From Bretschneidera sinensis (taxonomy: Eukaryota > Streptophyta > Magnoliopsida > Brassicales > Akaniaceae), in the NCBI GenBank assembly GCA_023935145.1, contig CM043698.1:87561001-87625000 (forward strand): a stretch of 64,000 nt of DNA, in the 5' to 3' direction. Position numbers and translations under genes: made by a program. Shown here piece by piece: positions 53,078-63,839 of the stretch. The stretch's first letter is position 1; every line of letters begins with the position of its first letter. The notes under the pieces were generated by a model that searched no databases, was not told the origin of the DNA, and saw only the letters and a list, made by a program, of their open reading frames with translations.

Positions 53078-54410
53078 TGATGAGTGCTAAATATTACATG
53101 TTTTAGCCCCTTAGTTTACATTTGTTGAGTTCTTAGTTATGTTATTTCGTGCTATTTTGTCTATTTTCTGTGTTTTCTGTGTTTTTATAGGTTTTGGAAT
53201 AAAATGAAGCAATGTGGAAACTTCAGGGTTTAAAGAGCAAAAGCTGGGGATGTCTAGTGCGATCGAGCGCACAGGACGTGCGATCGATCGCACCTGCGAT
53301 CGTGCGCACACGGCATGAGATCAATCACACTTGCGCTCGAGCGCACCATACTTGTGGTCGATCGCAAGTGACTTGCACATCCCACATTGGAAAGGAAACA
53401 TTTGATACTGCATATATATTATAGTGCATTGTGATGCGCTCGAGCGCAATAGGGCTGCGATCGATCGCAATTGACTCGCACATCCCACATTGGATAGGAA
53501 GCACTTACAGCGCGCCAAAAGCATTGCATCGCACCATGCTGCGATCGATCGCACCAAACTTGCGATCGATCGCAAAGGAGCAGTATCCCACATCGAATTT
53601 ACAGCACATTGTACTCCGAGAATTCCCTTATATAAACACTACCTCACCTCATTATTCAATGTGCAGTCTGGTGGATTTCTACTAGCATTCTAGTAGATCT
53701 CCTAAGGGCTTTTGCCACCACCGGGGGAAGTGCTGCCCAACAGCGTGTGGAATTTCTCCCAATGTACAGTCAGTTTTAATTCTTTTCAAGTTTTTAATGC
53801 TTAGCACTTTTTATTGTGAAATTTAGTTTCATAATGATGGGTGGCTAAAATCTTCAACTAAGGTTGAAGATAAAGCCTCGCCATTGTTTAGCATTGTATT
53901 TTCAGATATGTTTATACAATTCTGATATATTTAGTTTAAATGTTCTATTTCAATTGTTTGATTAAATTCTTACGATTGATAGTTTTTAATTGTTCTGTTG
54001 GATATTCTGTGTGATTCATCCGATGGATACATCGAATCCCTTTCGATTAAATTGGATTTCCTTTGTGATTTGTTAAAAGCGAATACATTGGATGCTTTTG
54101 GTTTAATTGGGATATTCGTTGTTTTTTGTTTAAGTTAGATTCATGAAATGTTTTGATAGATTATTTTTATATAGAACATGAAGATATATGCTTTACTTTG
54201 GTTGGGTGGATTCAGAAACCTTAGTGTTTTCATCATTAGTTATTAAATCAATTTAGTTTAGTTTATATTTGTTTTGCAAAATATAATTCACTATTCGGAG
54301 CTAGGTTAAAATAATGTTAGTTTAGATAAAAAGCTATTTTCACAACGCACTTGCACAACACTATATTGCAAATGATTCGTGCACTTGCGAGTAATTTAAA
54401 ACTCACAACA
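53078..54410 (+). repeat. Element D 3' LTR
   Basis: TGATGAGTGCTAAATATT to CTCACAACA, 1333 bp. It differs from the 5' LTR by a 23-bp deletion between two GCACT repeats (single GCACT at 54347) and scattered substitutions. Confidence 0.92.
53257..53574. promoter_or_regulatory. Palindrome array D2: GTGCGATCGATCGCAC sites in the 3' LTR
   Basis: Centres at 53264.5, 53285.5, 53301.5, 53322.5, 53338.5, 53359.5, 53441.5, 53462.5, 53546.5 and 53567.5, with the same 21-bp pairs as D1. Perfect 16-bp GTGCGATCGATCGCAC at 53278-53293. TGCGATCGATCGCA at 53456-53469 and 53561-53574. Confidence 0.85.
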
Positions 54411-55460
54411 CACGTGATTACAAATCCTCCCTCTTTTGTCGCTCATGTTCTAGGTCTTGCTGCATCTCTCTCACATCAGATAACGGTTGAAAGCGTGCTA
54501 AGGTGGATCTGAACAGCGAACTGGTTCGTGTAGAGCCACTAGCAAACATACAACAGTTCCACCAAAGTCATACAATTTTCCTTCTTGATGCCACTAGATG
54601 CCTGCACCCACTCCTCGGGATCAATCTCAGTTTGTGAGGATGAATCAGATTCCCCTCTAGTTTTCTATTGTATGAGCTGGTCATATGCTTCCCACAATAA
54701 AAATTAATGCATACGATCAATAATCTATTTTCTCCCAAAGAATATTAATAACAAGAAACAATCTACGAGAAACATCAACGCCTAGTTACTTTTTCTCATA
54801 AGTAAAAGCTATATTTTACATACAACGGTCTCCTATACCCTCTCATCAACATATTAATCCGTCCCTATGTGCTTATAGATCATGTTAAATACCTCAATAG
54901 CGGTAGCCAGTCTGCGTAATTTCTGAGACTATACATTGCAATTTGTCTATAAAATTTAATTTAACCCAATGCAACCTTGAGAATTTGTTCAAAAAGTAAA
55001 GATAACTCATACCTCATACGGAAACATAACATGATATTAATTATTAAAAAATATACAAGTCCAACATTTCGAATTAATTTAACTATTTAGCGAATCAAAT
55101 TCACATAATTATCTATCTATATATAAGTGTAGAGAAATAAATAAACCATACTAACGCCTCCGAGTGAGCGTCCATACTAACAGACCCCCCAACATGATGG
55201 ACACGCCAATCATCTTCTCCCACTTGTTCTCAGATTCCACCTTGGAGCTATGAATCCAAACATCTTTTGCCTGCATCTGCACCAAAGTGTTCCAGGCCTC
55301 TCTTCCCATCTTTTTCACCCATCCACCTGATCCATATTGCTTTGTTTGGGCCCTTCACTTGTGTACATTGGGCCCACAACTCATTTATCCAATTGAAATG
55401 GCGAGTCGTAACAATCTTGTTGTGGACTCGTCTCGTAGCTTCTAGTTCTTTCAAAAAGTC
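54411..55460 (-). pseudogene. CACTA transposase-like coding relic
   Basis: Minus strand. Around 54680-54420 reads an EAYDQLIQ segment, then DPEEWVQASSGIKK, a frame change, and REMQQDLEHERQKREDL, which leads into the Gln-rich tail at 44691-44776. Around 55454-55248 an ORF reads KELEATRRVHNKIVTTRHFN and continues. The pieces fit the second ORF of plant En/Spm elements. 54700-55240 shows only short traces, possibly introns. Confidence 0.55.
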
Positions 55461-55702
55461 GCAAACCTATACGGCTCTTAAAAAGCAACCAAAAGATGAT
55501 TACTAGACAATTATTTATATAAAGCACATATGGTGAATATATAACAGTTCATGCGAATATACAACATATGTGCTTGTATATTCACTATGTGTTGTATATT
55601 CACACGAACTGTTATATATTCACCATATCTGCTTTATATAAATAATTGTCTAATAATCATCTTTTGGTTGCTTTTTAAGAGCCGTATAGGTTTGCGACTT
55701 TT
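55454..55702. repeat. Foldback: near-perfect inverted repeat with arms of about 120 bp
   Basis: AAAAGTCGCAAACCTATACG at 55454 is mirrored by CGTATAGGTTTGCGACTTTT ending at 55702. The arms stay complementary with only a few mismatches almost to the centre near 55578. The left arm continues the CACTA coding relic. The transcript would form a long hairpin. Confidence 0.9.
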
Positions 55703-56134
55703 ACCAAAGTTAACTAAAACACAATATGGAGTGTCAAAATAAGTGAATTGAAATTGTTTACCTTTTGTTTACAAGAAACAACATTCATTTCATAAACTCT
55801 TTCAAACGAGTTTTTAAGGTAGTTAATTAGTGCTTATATTGCAAACATATATGCCTAATTTAATTGGAAAAATCACTTAACATACCACAAGAGATCGAGA
55901 ATCAAATCTTGTTCATGCCAAAAATAAGAGAGATAAGGGAGAATGCTACCTCCCATTTGGTAGTCCTTGAATCCAATGAATTTTCATTGAACTAAAAAAA
56001 AGCTCTTATAAGATGTTTGGCCTCATTTTTGTTTTTTTTTTGTTTTTTTTTTAAACAGAAACCATTTCAAAAACTTTCTCAATTAAAGAGTACTTCACTT
56101 TGTTACCTATTGAGAAGCAAGGTATTGCGCGCGC

Positions 56135-56166
<32 letters not shown>

Positions 56167-56816
56167 GTTTTAATACAAATTGTTCATTTTTTAAATTTCA
56201 AAATGTTGTGTAGGTAATGACAGCGTAGCATACTCCCAAAGGATAGCAAATAAAGACAAGAAAATAACAATTTGTTTTCTATTTTTCCCATTTTATGGCA
56301 ACTAATGTTTAACAATTTGAGTGGTGCTATTGAAACATTTCATTAGGTCACTCATTTTATATATTCTTTAACAATTCAGTGGTAAATACTGCTACTATAC
56401 TTCCAACAAAATTATAAGAATAATGCTATTCATAGATCCACTGGACATCCGTTTTGAACACTTGAAAACTGAAGTGATAATTACTACTTAAATTTTCACA
56501 AAATTACAACTGAGTTTTTCTGGATATTTATTTGGGTGTTTAGGGTGAGTGTACAACAGTCATTAGCTTTTCAAGATGTATGTTTGGGTCTATAAATTAA
56601 TGGGTGTTACACAATCTTTATTCTTACAATTTACTCGTTGCCCCTACGTAATAGGAAGTTAGTATTTAAGCAAGATTAAAAATGACAACTAATGGAACTT
56701 ATCGGTTTTGGATATGAATGACACAACTAACATGTTATTCATAGCTAATATTTCTGTCGAGTCAGATAAAGATCAGTGAAAATAGCTTACCCAAAAGCTA
56801 ATGTGTTAATTTTAGG
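55703..56816. other. AT-rich sequence without recognised gene
   Basis: No ORF with homology seen. It contains the compound microsatellite at 56127-56166 and T-rich runs near 56030-56055. Confidence 0.5.
56127..56166. repeat. Compound microsatellite (GC)n(GT)n(AT)n
   Basis: GCGCGCGCG passes into GTGTGTGT and then AT units. Confidence 0.95.
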
Positions 56817-57600
56817 TAGATCCGACCTAAGCACGACACGATCTGAAAATACATTAAAATAATTTTGTTAAAATTCGATTCGATTTTAATTTAAGTTACT
56901 CGAAACCTAAAATGATCTGGATTCAAAATGACCCGAACCCTAATCAAAGTGACTCGAAACCCAAAATGAATTGGATTCAAAATTACCTGAACCCGAATGA
57001 CTCGAAACCCAAAATGACTTGAAATTATAATTTTATTAAATTTTTTTAAAAATTGATTTACTTTTCTAAACTGGAGTAATAATTAATTTATTAGTTACCA
57101 AATAAAATAAATTATATCATAATTAATTAATTTGATTTACATGTGTTGATGTGCATGATCCAACATTCTATTAATATAAGTAATCTCATTAGCTTCAAAT
57201 AAAAAATCGAGAAGACTAGTATATTTTGCATTGTTCTTCACATCATAATGAAATTTTACCTTTAATTGTACTAGAAAAATAAAACGGAATGAACTGATTA
57301 TATAAAATTTAATCTCCAAAATCAAATATAAGACATTACAAGTGATAATAACTTTATGGACTAGCTATTTGAGATCAATTAAGACTGAATTTTGATACTA
57401 AGAACCATAACATTGCATTCACAAGTTAAATATATTAATTAAAAAATTCAGCTTCGATTTATTATTAATTAATTTTCATGAATTTGGACATTTAACTCAT
57501 TTAGTCTTATTATATGCAAATAATATAATTTTTAATTAAATATAAATATCTATTTTGTTGACCCGACCTGTCATGACTTGTACCCGGGAGGGATAATTCT
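56817..57600. mobile_element. Possible small DNA transposon relic with CCCGAA-type repeats
   Basis: Repeated ACTCGAAACCCAAAATGA blocks (56900-57010) at one side and GACCCGACCTGTC near 57560 at the other resemble the subterminal repeats of the hAT element at 42971. No clean ends or target duplication seen. Confidence 0.25.
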
Positions 57601-59166
57601 AGTAAGTACATCATAAATTTAAATAAAATACAATGAAGTCTATCATTTCAGCCTTTTCTCAGAATTTAACGAAAATAATGATAACAAATAAAATTAATTG
57701 ATAAAATTCTTACTTTCAAAGAAATCCATACAAAAAAAATCCACAAATCCCTGGATAAACATTTTTCCAAAATTCCAAGGTATATAGGGCTCCATACTAA
57801 AAAATTTTAGAACAACAATTTGCTTCAAAACAATCAAGGCTTTCCATAAGCCACTTAAACTCAAAGGAAAAAAATAGCGAGTAAAATACCAACAAAAATC
57901 CAACCAGAACAAAATATTTAGTTCAAAACCAAAAGTTGGTACAAAATGCCCAAGTACCAAGCGCCACCAGACATCACTGTTGATAAGCTAAATTGAAGAA
58001 AAATCAGTTCAACGTACAACAATTTAAAAAATAAAAGCTGGGGGTAAACTATATAGCTTAGTGAAATAGAAGAAATTCCCAGTGAAAATAAAATCACGTC
58101 TACATATCCTCTACATGTATCATACAATTATATACAAAGAGTGGATTGAGATATTTACATATGTACTTACAGAAAAACTATTTTACTAAATCCTTAGTTA
58201 AAATTATCAAACATTCTTTGAGGTAATAACATTTTTCGAATTATAAAACATCTAATGAGATTCTTTCAAATACATAAATGTAACTGGTGATAATAAAACG
58301 AGAAAATATGGGTCAAACATACATCACGTTCATTACTAGGCCAATTTCAACACATCACCTTTTACTAGGCCAATCATATCATACGCCCTTCACTGGGTCA
58401 ATCTCAATACATTGCCTCTTACTGAGCCAATCACAACACACGTTATATATATAGAGCGTGCCACTGAAGATTTTCATTTCACAATACCTTTCGCTCGGCC
58501 AATCACATTTACATATTTCATTTTCTTGAGATGCATCATCTTATAATCACACCCCTCAATCATATTGCATTCTATTATCTCGCAATCATCTTTAGAGTCT
58601 TCAATGTTTTTTTAATGCTTTTAATATACTATCTATTACCATATATGTAGAAGCCATAACATCGATTAGGATAAGAGAATTTTCTCCCATTGAACTAGAG
58701 CAATTTTGGTTGTGCTCACATTATCAGTACATGTTCATTAATGAGCCATAGTACAACTCTTCACTCTTCAAGTTAATGAAGCAAAATCCCCTGCTACTAC
58801 ATATTGCAAGTAAAAGCAAGTAAAAGCTTGAAGCTTACTGATTTTTTTTTATAGATACGTCAACTCTTAATTTTTGTTTATTTTTAAGATCTTGATTTGT
58901 TGAGTTTATCTCAACAAAATCTATACCAAATTGTGAATGTTTAAACACTAGATAAGTATATTTTCTATTGTTTTGTTCATATACATAACACCATTCAAGA
59001 ATTCAAGAATCTAAATGAAATCTAATGAATTGAAATATATATAATCAAAAATTTCCTCTATATGATTTCTCTGATTTAGCTTATGCATTAAATAAATTTC
59101 ACATGAATGTGCAAATTGCAAAAAGCAATATTCTGATCAAGAGAAAAATGTTGTTACCAAAATTTT
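57601..59166. other. AT-rich sequence with a short CCAAT-bearing repeat
   Basis: No gene recognised. At 58331-58430, four imperfect copies of a 29-bp unit (ACTAGGCCAATC, CAACACATCACC) follow each other. A fifth CCAAT copy lies at 58499. Confidence 0.5.
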
Positions 59167-59625
59167 GTGGTTGCACACACACTAGTGGTGGTGACCCAAA
59201 CGGCGGCAAAATACCCACTTGATAATCCGGCCCTCTCAATGCCGGCGAATCAAATTTCAGCTGCTTGGAAGTGGTGTGGCATCGAACAGAGGATATGGCT
59301 CGGCAGCACAATGGCTAGTGCAAGAAGAAAAATGGCATTCGAAACCACAGAGGGTGCTAGGCAGATTTGGGCGGCTAATCACTTTCTCTAGAAACAGAGA
59401 GAGTCAGAGAGATTTTCCTTTGCTGAAAATAAGAAGGAAGAATCAAGAGATGAGGGAGAGAAAAGAAAATTGAGAGAGAGAAGATAAGAAGCCTTGCATA
59501 TGATTTCGGAGAAGGTTGGGATTTTGCCGGCGATTTTGTGGGAAAGGGTTGGGATTGTTCAAAGATTTTGATGGAAATGGGGATTTGTTTCAGATGATTT
59601 CAGGAGGGGGTATCATGCAGACTTG
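59167..59625. other. GC-richer patch, possible 5' region of a lost gene
   Basis: Higher GC than its surroundings. It has short ORFs on both strands (74 codons plus, 70 codons minus), then a purine-rich GAGAGAG stretch (59395-59490). I do not recognise a protein. It could be a 5' UTR/first-exon remnant. Confidence 0.2.
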
Positions 59626-59639
59626 GGTACTTTCTTTTA

Positions 59640-59885
59640 ATATATATCAGTTTCGATTAAAGCTGACAATTGACTAATGGCTTTTGACAATCGACTGACA
59701 AAAAAAGATTTATACTTTTTACAATCGATTACACATTTCCAAAGTCGATTGTCTGTTCGATTTTATGCCTCCTATTTTAAAAATCAAAGTGACAATCGTT
59801 TGACAGTCAATTGGTCTATTGTAAATAATTATTAGTTTTCAAAAATTAAGATGTGGGTCAAATGAATTTAATGCTCCAAAAGGTC
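59640..59885 (+). repeat. Element E-type LTR fragment, second copy
   Basis: Matches 40918-41120 (CTGACAATTGACTAATGG, TTTTATGCCTCCTATTTTAA, GTCTATTGTAAATAATTATT). TCGA-centred sites at 59671.5, 59692.5, 59726.5, 59746.5 and 59797.5, steps 21, 34, 20 and 51. It ends directly before the first copy of the duplicated gene fragment. Confidence 0.65.
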
Positions 59886-60240
59886 ATTTTTCACATTCAT
59901 CATGGTCGCAAAACATATATCGTGCATTTAATGGGTTTTTCTTTTTCTAGCAAGCAGTATATCACATGAGTATAAAGAACATTCCAATATTGACCCTGCA
60001 AGAAGTGATGATCTGAATCTTTGGAGGACACCCCAGAATGAACTTTTGCTGGACCCTTCATCTCAATCCCATTTCTCTGGTGATTTCCCAGATAGAGATC
60101 GATATGCAAGTCTATAAATCAGAGTTGTATCAGTTTTGATATCTTCTGAGAGTGCTGTAATTGCAGAAGCACAAAGCCGTAGGATTGATCCAACTGAAAG
60201 GCGTGCAGAAAATTCAGCAGCTGTATCATGAAAAGGATTA
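59886..60240 (+). pseudogene. Duplicated gene fragment, copy 1 (broken)
   Basis: Nearly identical to 60388-60720. ATG at 59902 is followed by the same signal-peptide codons, but TAA at 59929-59931 (TCA in copy 2) stops it after nine codons. Further on it reads LNLWRTPQNELLLDPSSQSH as in copy 2. No family recognised. Confidence 0.55.
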
Positions 60241-60387
60241 ATGAAATTGTCATCATATATTTCAAAACCATTTGCTCCCATATCAGCCTCAAGCTAAAGG
60301 TATGAGTTCCTGATTTTGTTCCTTGCTCCCTGCAGTGAAAGTTGAAATCTTTTAGCAAAAATACATTACAGCCCAAAGGAGTGCAAT

Positions 60388-60938
60388 TTTCACATCCATC
60401 ATGGTAGCGAAACACATATCATGCATTTCATGGGTTTTTCTTTTTCTAGCAAGCAGTATATCACATGAGTATAAAGAACATTCCAATACTGACCCTGCAA
60501 TAAGTGATGATCTGAATCTTTGGAGGACACCCCAGAATGAACTTCTGCTGGACCCTTCATCTCAATCCCATTTCTCTGGCGATTTCCCAGATAGAGAAAT
60601 CGACATGAAAGTCTATAAATCAGAGTTGCATCAGTTTTGATATCTTGTTAGAGTGCTGTGATTGCAGAAGCACGAAGCGGTAGGATTGATCCAACTGAAA
60701 GGCGTGCAGAAAATTCATTGACGTGTACGATGCTGCAGAGAGCTCAAACACTTCCAATAAAAAAAACAAGCAAATTCTAGCCAAAAAGTGTGTAACTTGC
60801 CGTGAAACTTTCAGCAGCATGAATGACATTCAAACTTACCTTGTAACAAATTCTGAACAAGCATCTGCTACGACTGAATCCACACATGGTTGGGGGTCAT
60901 ATGTACAGGCATGTAAATTTGAGAATTTTGCGGTATAG
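60388..60938 (+). pseudogene. Duplicated gene fragment, copy 2, with N-terminal signal-peptide-like segment
   Basis: ORF 60401-60640, 79 codons, in-frame ATG 60401. The first 22 residues (ISCISWVFLFLASSIS) look like a secretory signal peptide. Then EYKEHSNTDPAISDDLNLWR and DPSSQSHFSGDFPDREID. It stops at TGA 60638-60640. Another ORF, 60723-60938, has AKKCVTCRETFSSMNDIQTY and may be a later exon. No known domain recognised and no sure splice sites. Probably a host gene remnant rather than a transposon. Confidence 0.4.
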
Positions 60939-61937
60939 CTGGTCACAGAAGAATTAGAAAAGGAAAATGAAAATGAGAAAGAGGGAATTAACACGTTTTT
61001 CTATGATCAAAACAATTCTTTCCTCTATGGGTAGGGACACGACTAATTACCTCATGTCTTACATGCTTCACTTCCATTGACCTGAAGATAAAGGAGGTTC
61101 CTATTTAACAAGGTGGGGGGTTTATCCACATGCACGTAAACACATTCACACCATGCATTATTGAATGACCAGTATTTTCTAAAAAAGAGCAAAGGGACAA
61201 ACAAAGTTATTGGCCCAATAGCATGTAAAGACACCAATATTCCTATAGTAGAGCTTAAAAAACTGATATCTTCTGAGTTTGTGACCATGCTGTTATCCAA
61301 AAACCAATTGATTTTTCGAGGCCTTACCCAGTTGGAGTTACAAACAACTTAAAGTGGCATCCATTAGAGACTTTTGTACCCCAAAAATCTAATTTGACAG
61401 AAATCATGCCTTCAAAATAAAGTGATAAGAAAATGGTTCTTTTGAACTGAGCCATCAGTACTTTCAAGAAAATCCAGTCATTCAGCAGAAAAATATGAAT
61501 ATACATACATATATACGAATGTACTACATACATACATATGTACATAGTATACATATAAGCATATAAATATATTGGGTTAATCGTATAACTAAAGCGAAGA
61601 AAAAAAAAACCGTACTCTTAGTGCTAGCAATGTAGCAAGCAATGTAGCAATGGTGCCTCCCGTGGAATGCCCTACTTTGCAGATGCTGTAACCATCACAC
61701 TAACATCCAGCTCCCAGCAATGAGGAAAGGAAACCAATCGACTCAGATTCTACATGTCCATTTACATGAGGAGGAAAACGGTAACCTTTCGTCTTACAAA
61801 TACAAAAAATTTGGCATAAAAAATTATACTTAATTAAGCTTAGGGTATAATACCTATATCATGTAATGGCATCTTGTCTTATTTCACACAATCATAATAT
61901 CTAATTATATCCATAATTTGATAACTTGTATCACAAT
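60939..61937. other. Intergenic sequence without recognised feature
   Basis: No supported gene. ATACATACATAT-type low complexity at 61498-61560. Confidence 0.5.
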
Positions 61938-61950
61938 TGTTCAAAGCTAT

Positions 61951-62050
61951 AGATGGAGGAGGTGTTGGCTCAATGGTTAAGGCTGATGCCCTTGGTCCTA
62001 ATGATCCCAAGTTCGAATGGTGTGTGCCTGTTTTACCAAAAAAAAAAAAC
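61951..62050 (+). mobile_element. tRNA-derived SINE, 100 bp
   Basis: Polymerase III box A TGGCTCAATGGT (61966-61977) and box B AGTTCGAATGG (62010-62020) lie about 33 bp apart. An A-rich tail (CCAAAAAAAAAAAAC) closes it. The 13-bp target duplication TGTTCAAAGCTAT is perfect at 61938-61950 and 62051-62063. Short for a plant SINE. Confidence 0.85.
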
Positions 62051-62063
62051 TGTTCAAAGCTAT

Positions 62064-63165
62064 CATATGTTGGACACTTCTATATCAGAGTTAATATTTT
62101 CGACTGCCCAACACTTGTTGGCCAGTTATCACAGAATTCAGCTTACTTTAGCAAAGTGCCTGCAGAGTTACTAGAGTGGTTTCAGAGTTATCAATGAAGT
62201 TTTATCATTATGTGTGTTTTTATACAAGCAAATGAAAACTCGATAATCTAGCATATTTGTTCACTATAATAAAACAATAAAAACATACATATAGCCATGT
62301 CCTTGTGTCTAGAATCTGGGGAGCAGCAACTTCCAACACCCATGTCTGTGTCAGAAAATGAAACTTGTTCCAATGTCCACAAACCGTAGCTTCAAAGAAA
62401 CCACCTTGATTCATTCTTATAACACGAGCAACCCAATTTTGTTGTTAAAACAACACAATCTGGAATACTTTCAAATCGTAAACTTACAGGTTGGGAAATC
62501 CAATTTTTTCCCCTCCACCCTACTCCCCCTTCCTCAATTTTTTTAGAAGCACCCTATAAAAAGTTAAAAAACTAAAATATCAAAAGAGACGCAATGTCAT
62601 AGCAAAATCACAGCCCAAAGTACAGTACTTATTATGTTTAGTTGTCTCCTCTGCTCAACAATAATTCTCATGGCGAGATTTAATTTCCTAAGATTGCTTG
62701 AAAGTATGTAACCTTCTTCTCATAATTACTAACTTTATTGGAGCTTGTTATCTTTATGCATTTTGACAAGGAGGTTCCATATATTTATATCTATATTACA
62801 TAAAGCCAGAAGTGGGGTTCGGTGTGCCCACCCCACAAAAAATAACGTTTTTACATCTTTTATTAAAATATCTAAACTAATCCTATATTCATTCTCCTAA
62901 GACTAGAGTTCTATAAACTCATGAACTCTAAAAATAATCCAAAATTCTAGAAAGGAGGCACATTTTTAATGACAGTTGCTCTCCCTCTCTCTGTCTCTCT
63001 CCCTCTTTCAAAAATGACAAAACGTAGAAAATTAATCATTGATTATCTCTTGATTTTTCTGTCCTTGAAAATGATGATTGATGATCAATACAACTTTTTG
63101 AGAAATTTATTTGCAACTGACTTTTGTCTTTTTTCATATATTTTAAATTTTGAAATAAGTAACGA
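62064..63165. other. Intergenic sequence without recognised feature
   Basis: No gene supported. CT repeats at 62980-63008. Confidence 0.5.
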
Positions 63166-63820
63166 ATTAAATTAAAAGCGCTGGGAGTGCAACCCAGTAC
63201 AGGAGAAGTATACAAGTAAAGCAACAAAAACAAAATATCACAAACTGAAGCCCAAAGTCAAAACATCCAAGAATTCCAAGAAAGACCCACGAAACTATAC
63301 TTGGTGTTAACCGTCAACCAACAAAACAAATTTTCCAAAATATCCAACTTTAGATTAGCTTTCAAATGTTCTTCTCCTTCAAACGCTCTAACCTTTTTCT
63401 CCTTCCATAAATTCCATGGCAAGCTCAATGGAGCAATAAACCTAGCAAGACTTGCCTCTTGTCTTTTTGATAGTCCACTCCAACTAGCGGAAAAGTAAAC
63501 TGGGCCATTAGCATCACCCATTGAGTACAGTAACAAGCTGATTTTTAGCAGGCTTCCGGTGCATCCTATCTCCACTTTCTAAAATAGTTAAAATGCATCA
63601 TCAACAAATTTAAACTTCCAATCTTGTATTGCTTTAATAAACCAGAGCCAATGCATAACATCCCGATCAATCTATGTATTTATCTATGTTCGCAAAATTA
63701 TCCTCTGCAATAAAAAACAAAGTTGGGAACATATCCTTTAAAGGTTCATCCCCACACCATCACATCATGCCAAAACAGAACATGCCTCCCATCTCCTACC
63801 TTAAGAAGACCAAAACCTAG
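63166..63820 (-). pseudogene. LINE (L1-type) ORF2 C-terminus and 3' end
   Basis: Minus strand. KVGDGRHVLFWHDVMVWG (near 63800-63750) and, after stops, a WNLWKEKKVRAFEGEE segment (63420-63380) match the zinc-binding RT C-terminal region of plant L1 LINEs. The 3' end has GTATACTTCTCCTGTACTGG and GCGCTTTTAATTAA (complement of 63170-63215), as in plant LINE 3' UTRs. 5' truncated at about 63820. Confidence 0.7.
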
Positions 63821-63839
63821 TGATAAGGACACGGCTAAC

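Larger units (their letters stand above)
44782..54410 (+). mobile_element. Ty3/gypsy element D (Athila-like), 9.6 kb, degenerate
   Basis: Two LTRs (44782-46137, 1356 bp; 53078-54410, 1333 bp), primer site, gag, protease, RT, RNase H, integrase, 3' UTR and polypurine tract. It lies in the CACTA transposase region. The flanking pentamers AACAT and CACGT do not match, so the target duplication is lost or the insertion was rearranged. No third ORF is present after pol, unlike A and B. Coding parts contain about nine in-frame stops and at least three frame breaks. Confidence 0.92.
41319..55460 (-). mobile_element. CACTA (En/Spm) transposon, left terminus and transposase relics
   Basis: CACTACAAGAAAAATG at 41319 is the classic CACTA terminus. 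It is followed by about 350 bp of repeated CCGACG/CGGTGATAAT-like subterminal motifs. Transposase-like coding pieces lie on the minus strand at 44691-44781 and 54411-55460, split by element D. A hAT element is inserted at 42971-44530. The opposite terminus (TTTTTCTTGTAGTG) was not found, so the right limit is only the last coding trace. Confidence 0.65.

Noticed and set aside
44777..54415. Target site duplication for element D
   Set aside because: AACAT and CACGT do not match; no shift of the LTR ends by a few bases gives a convincing pair.
59099..59391. Overlapping ORFs of 70-84 codons as a host gene
   Set aside because: Both strands are open only because the patch is GC-richer; no family is recognised and no splice structure is clear, so it is listed only as a weak possible 5' gene region.
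61966..62020. Functional tRNA gene
   Set aside because: Boxes A and B are present, but there is no complete cloverleaf, and the A tail and target duplication show a SINE.
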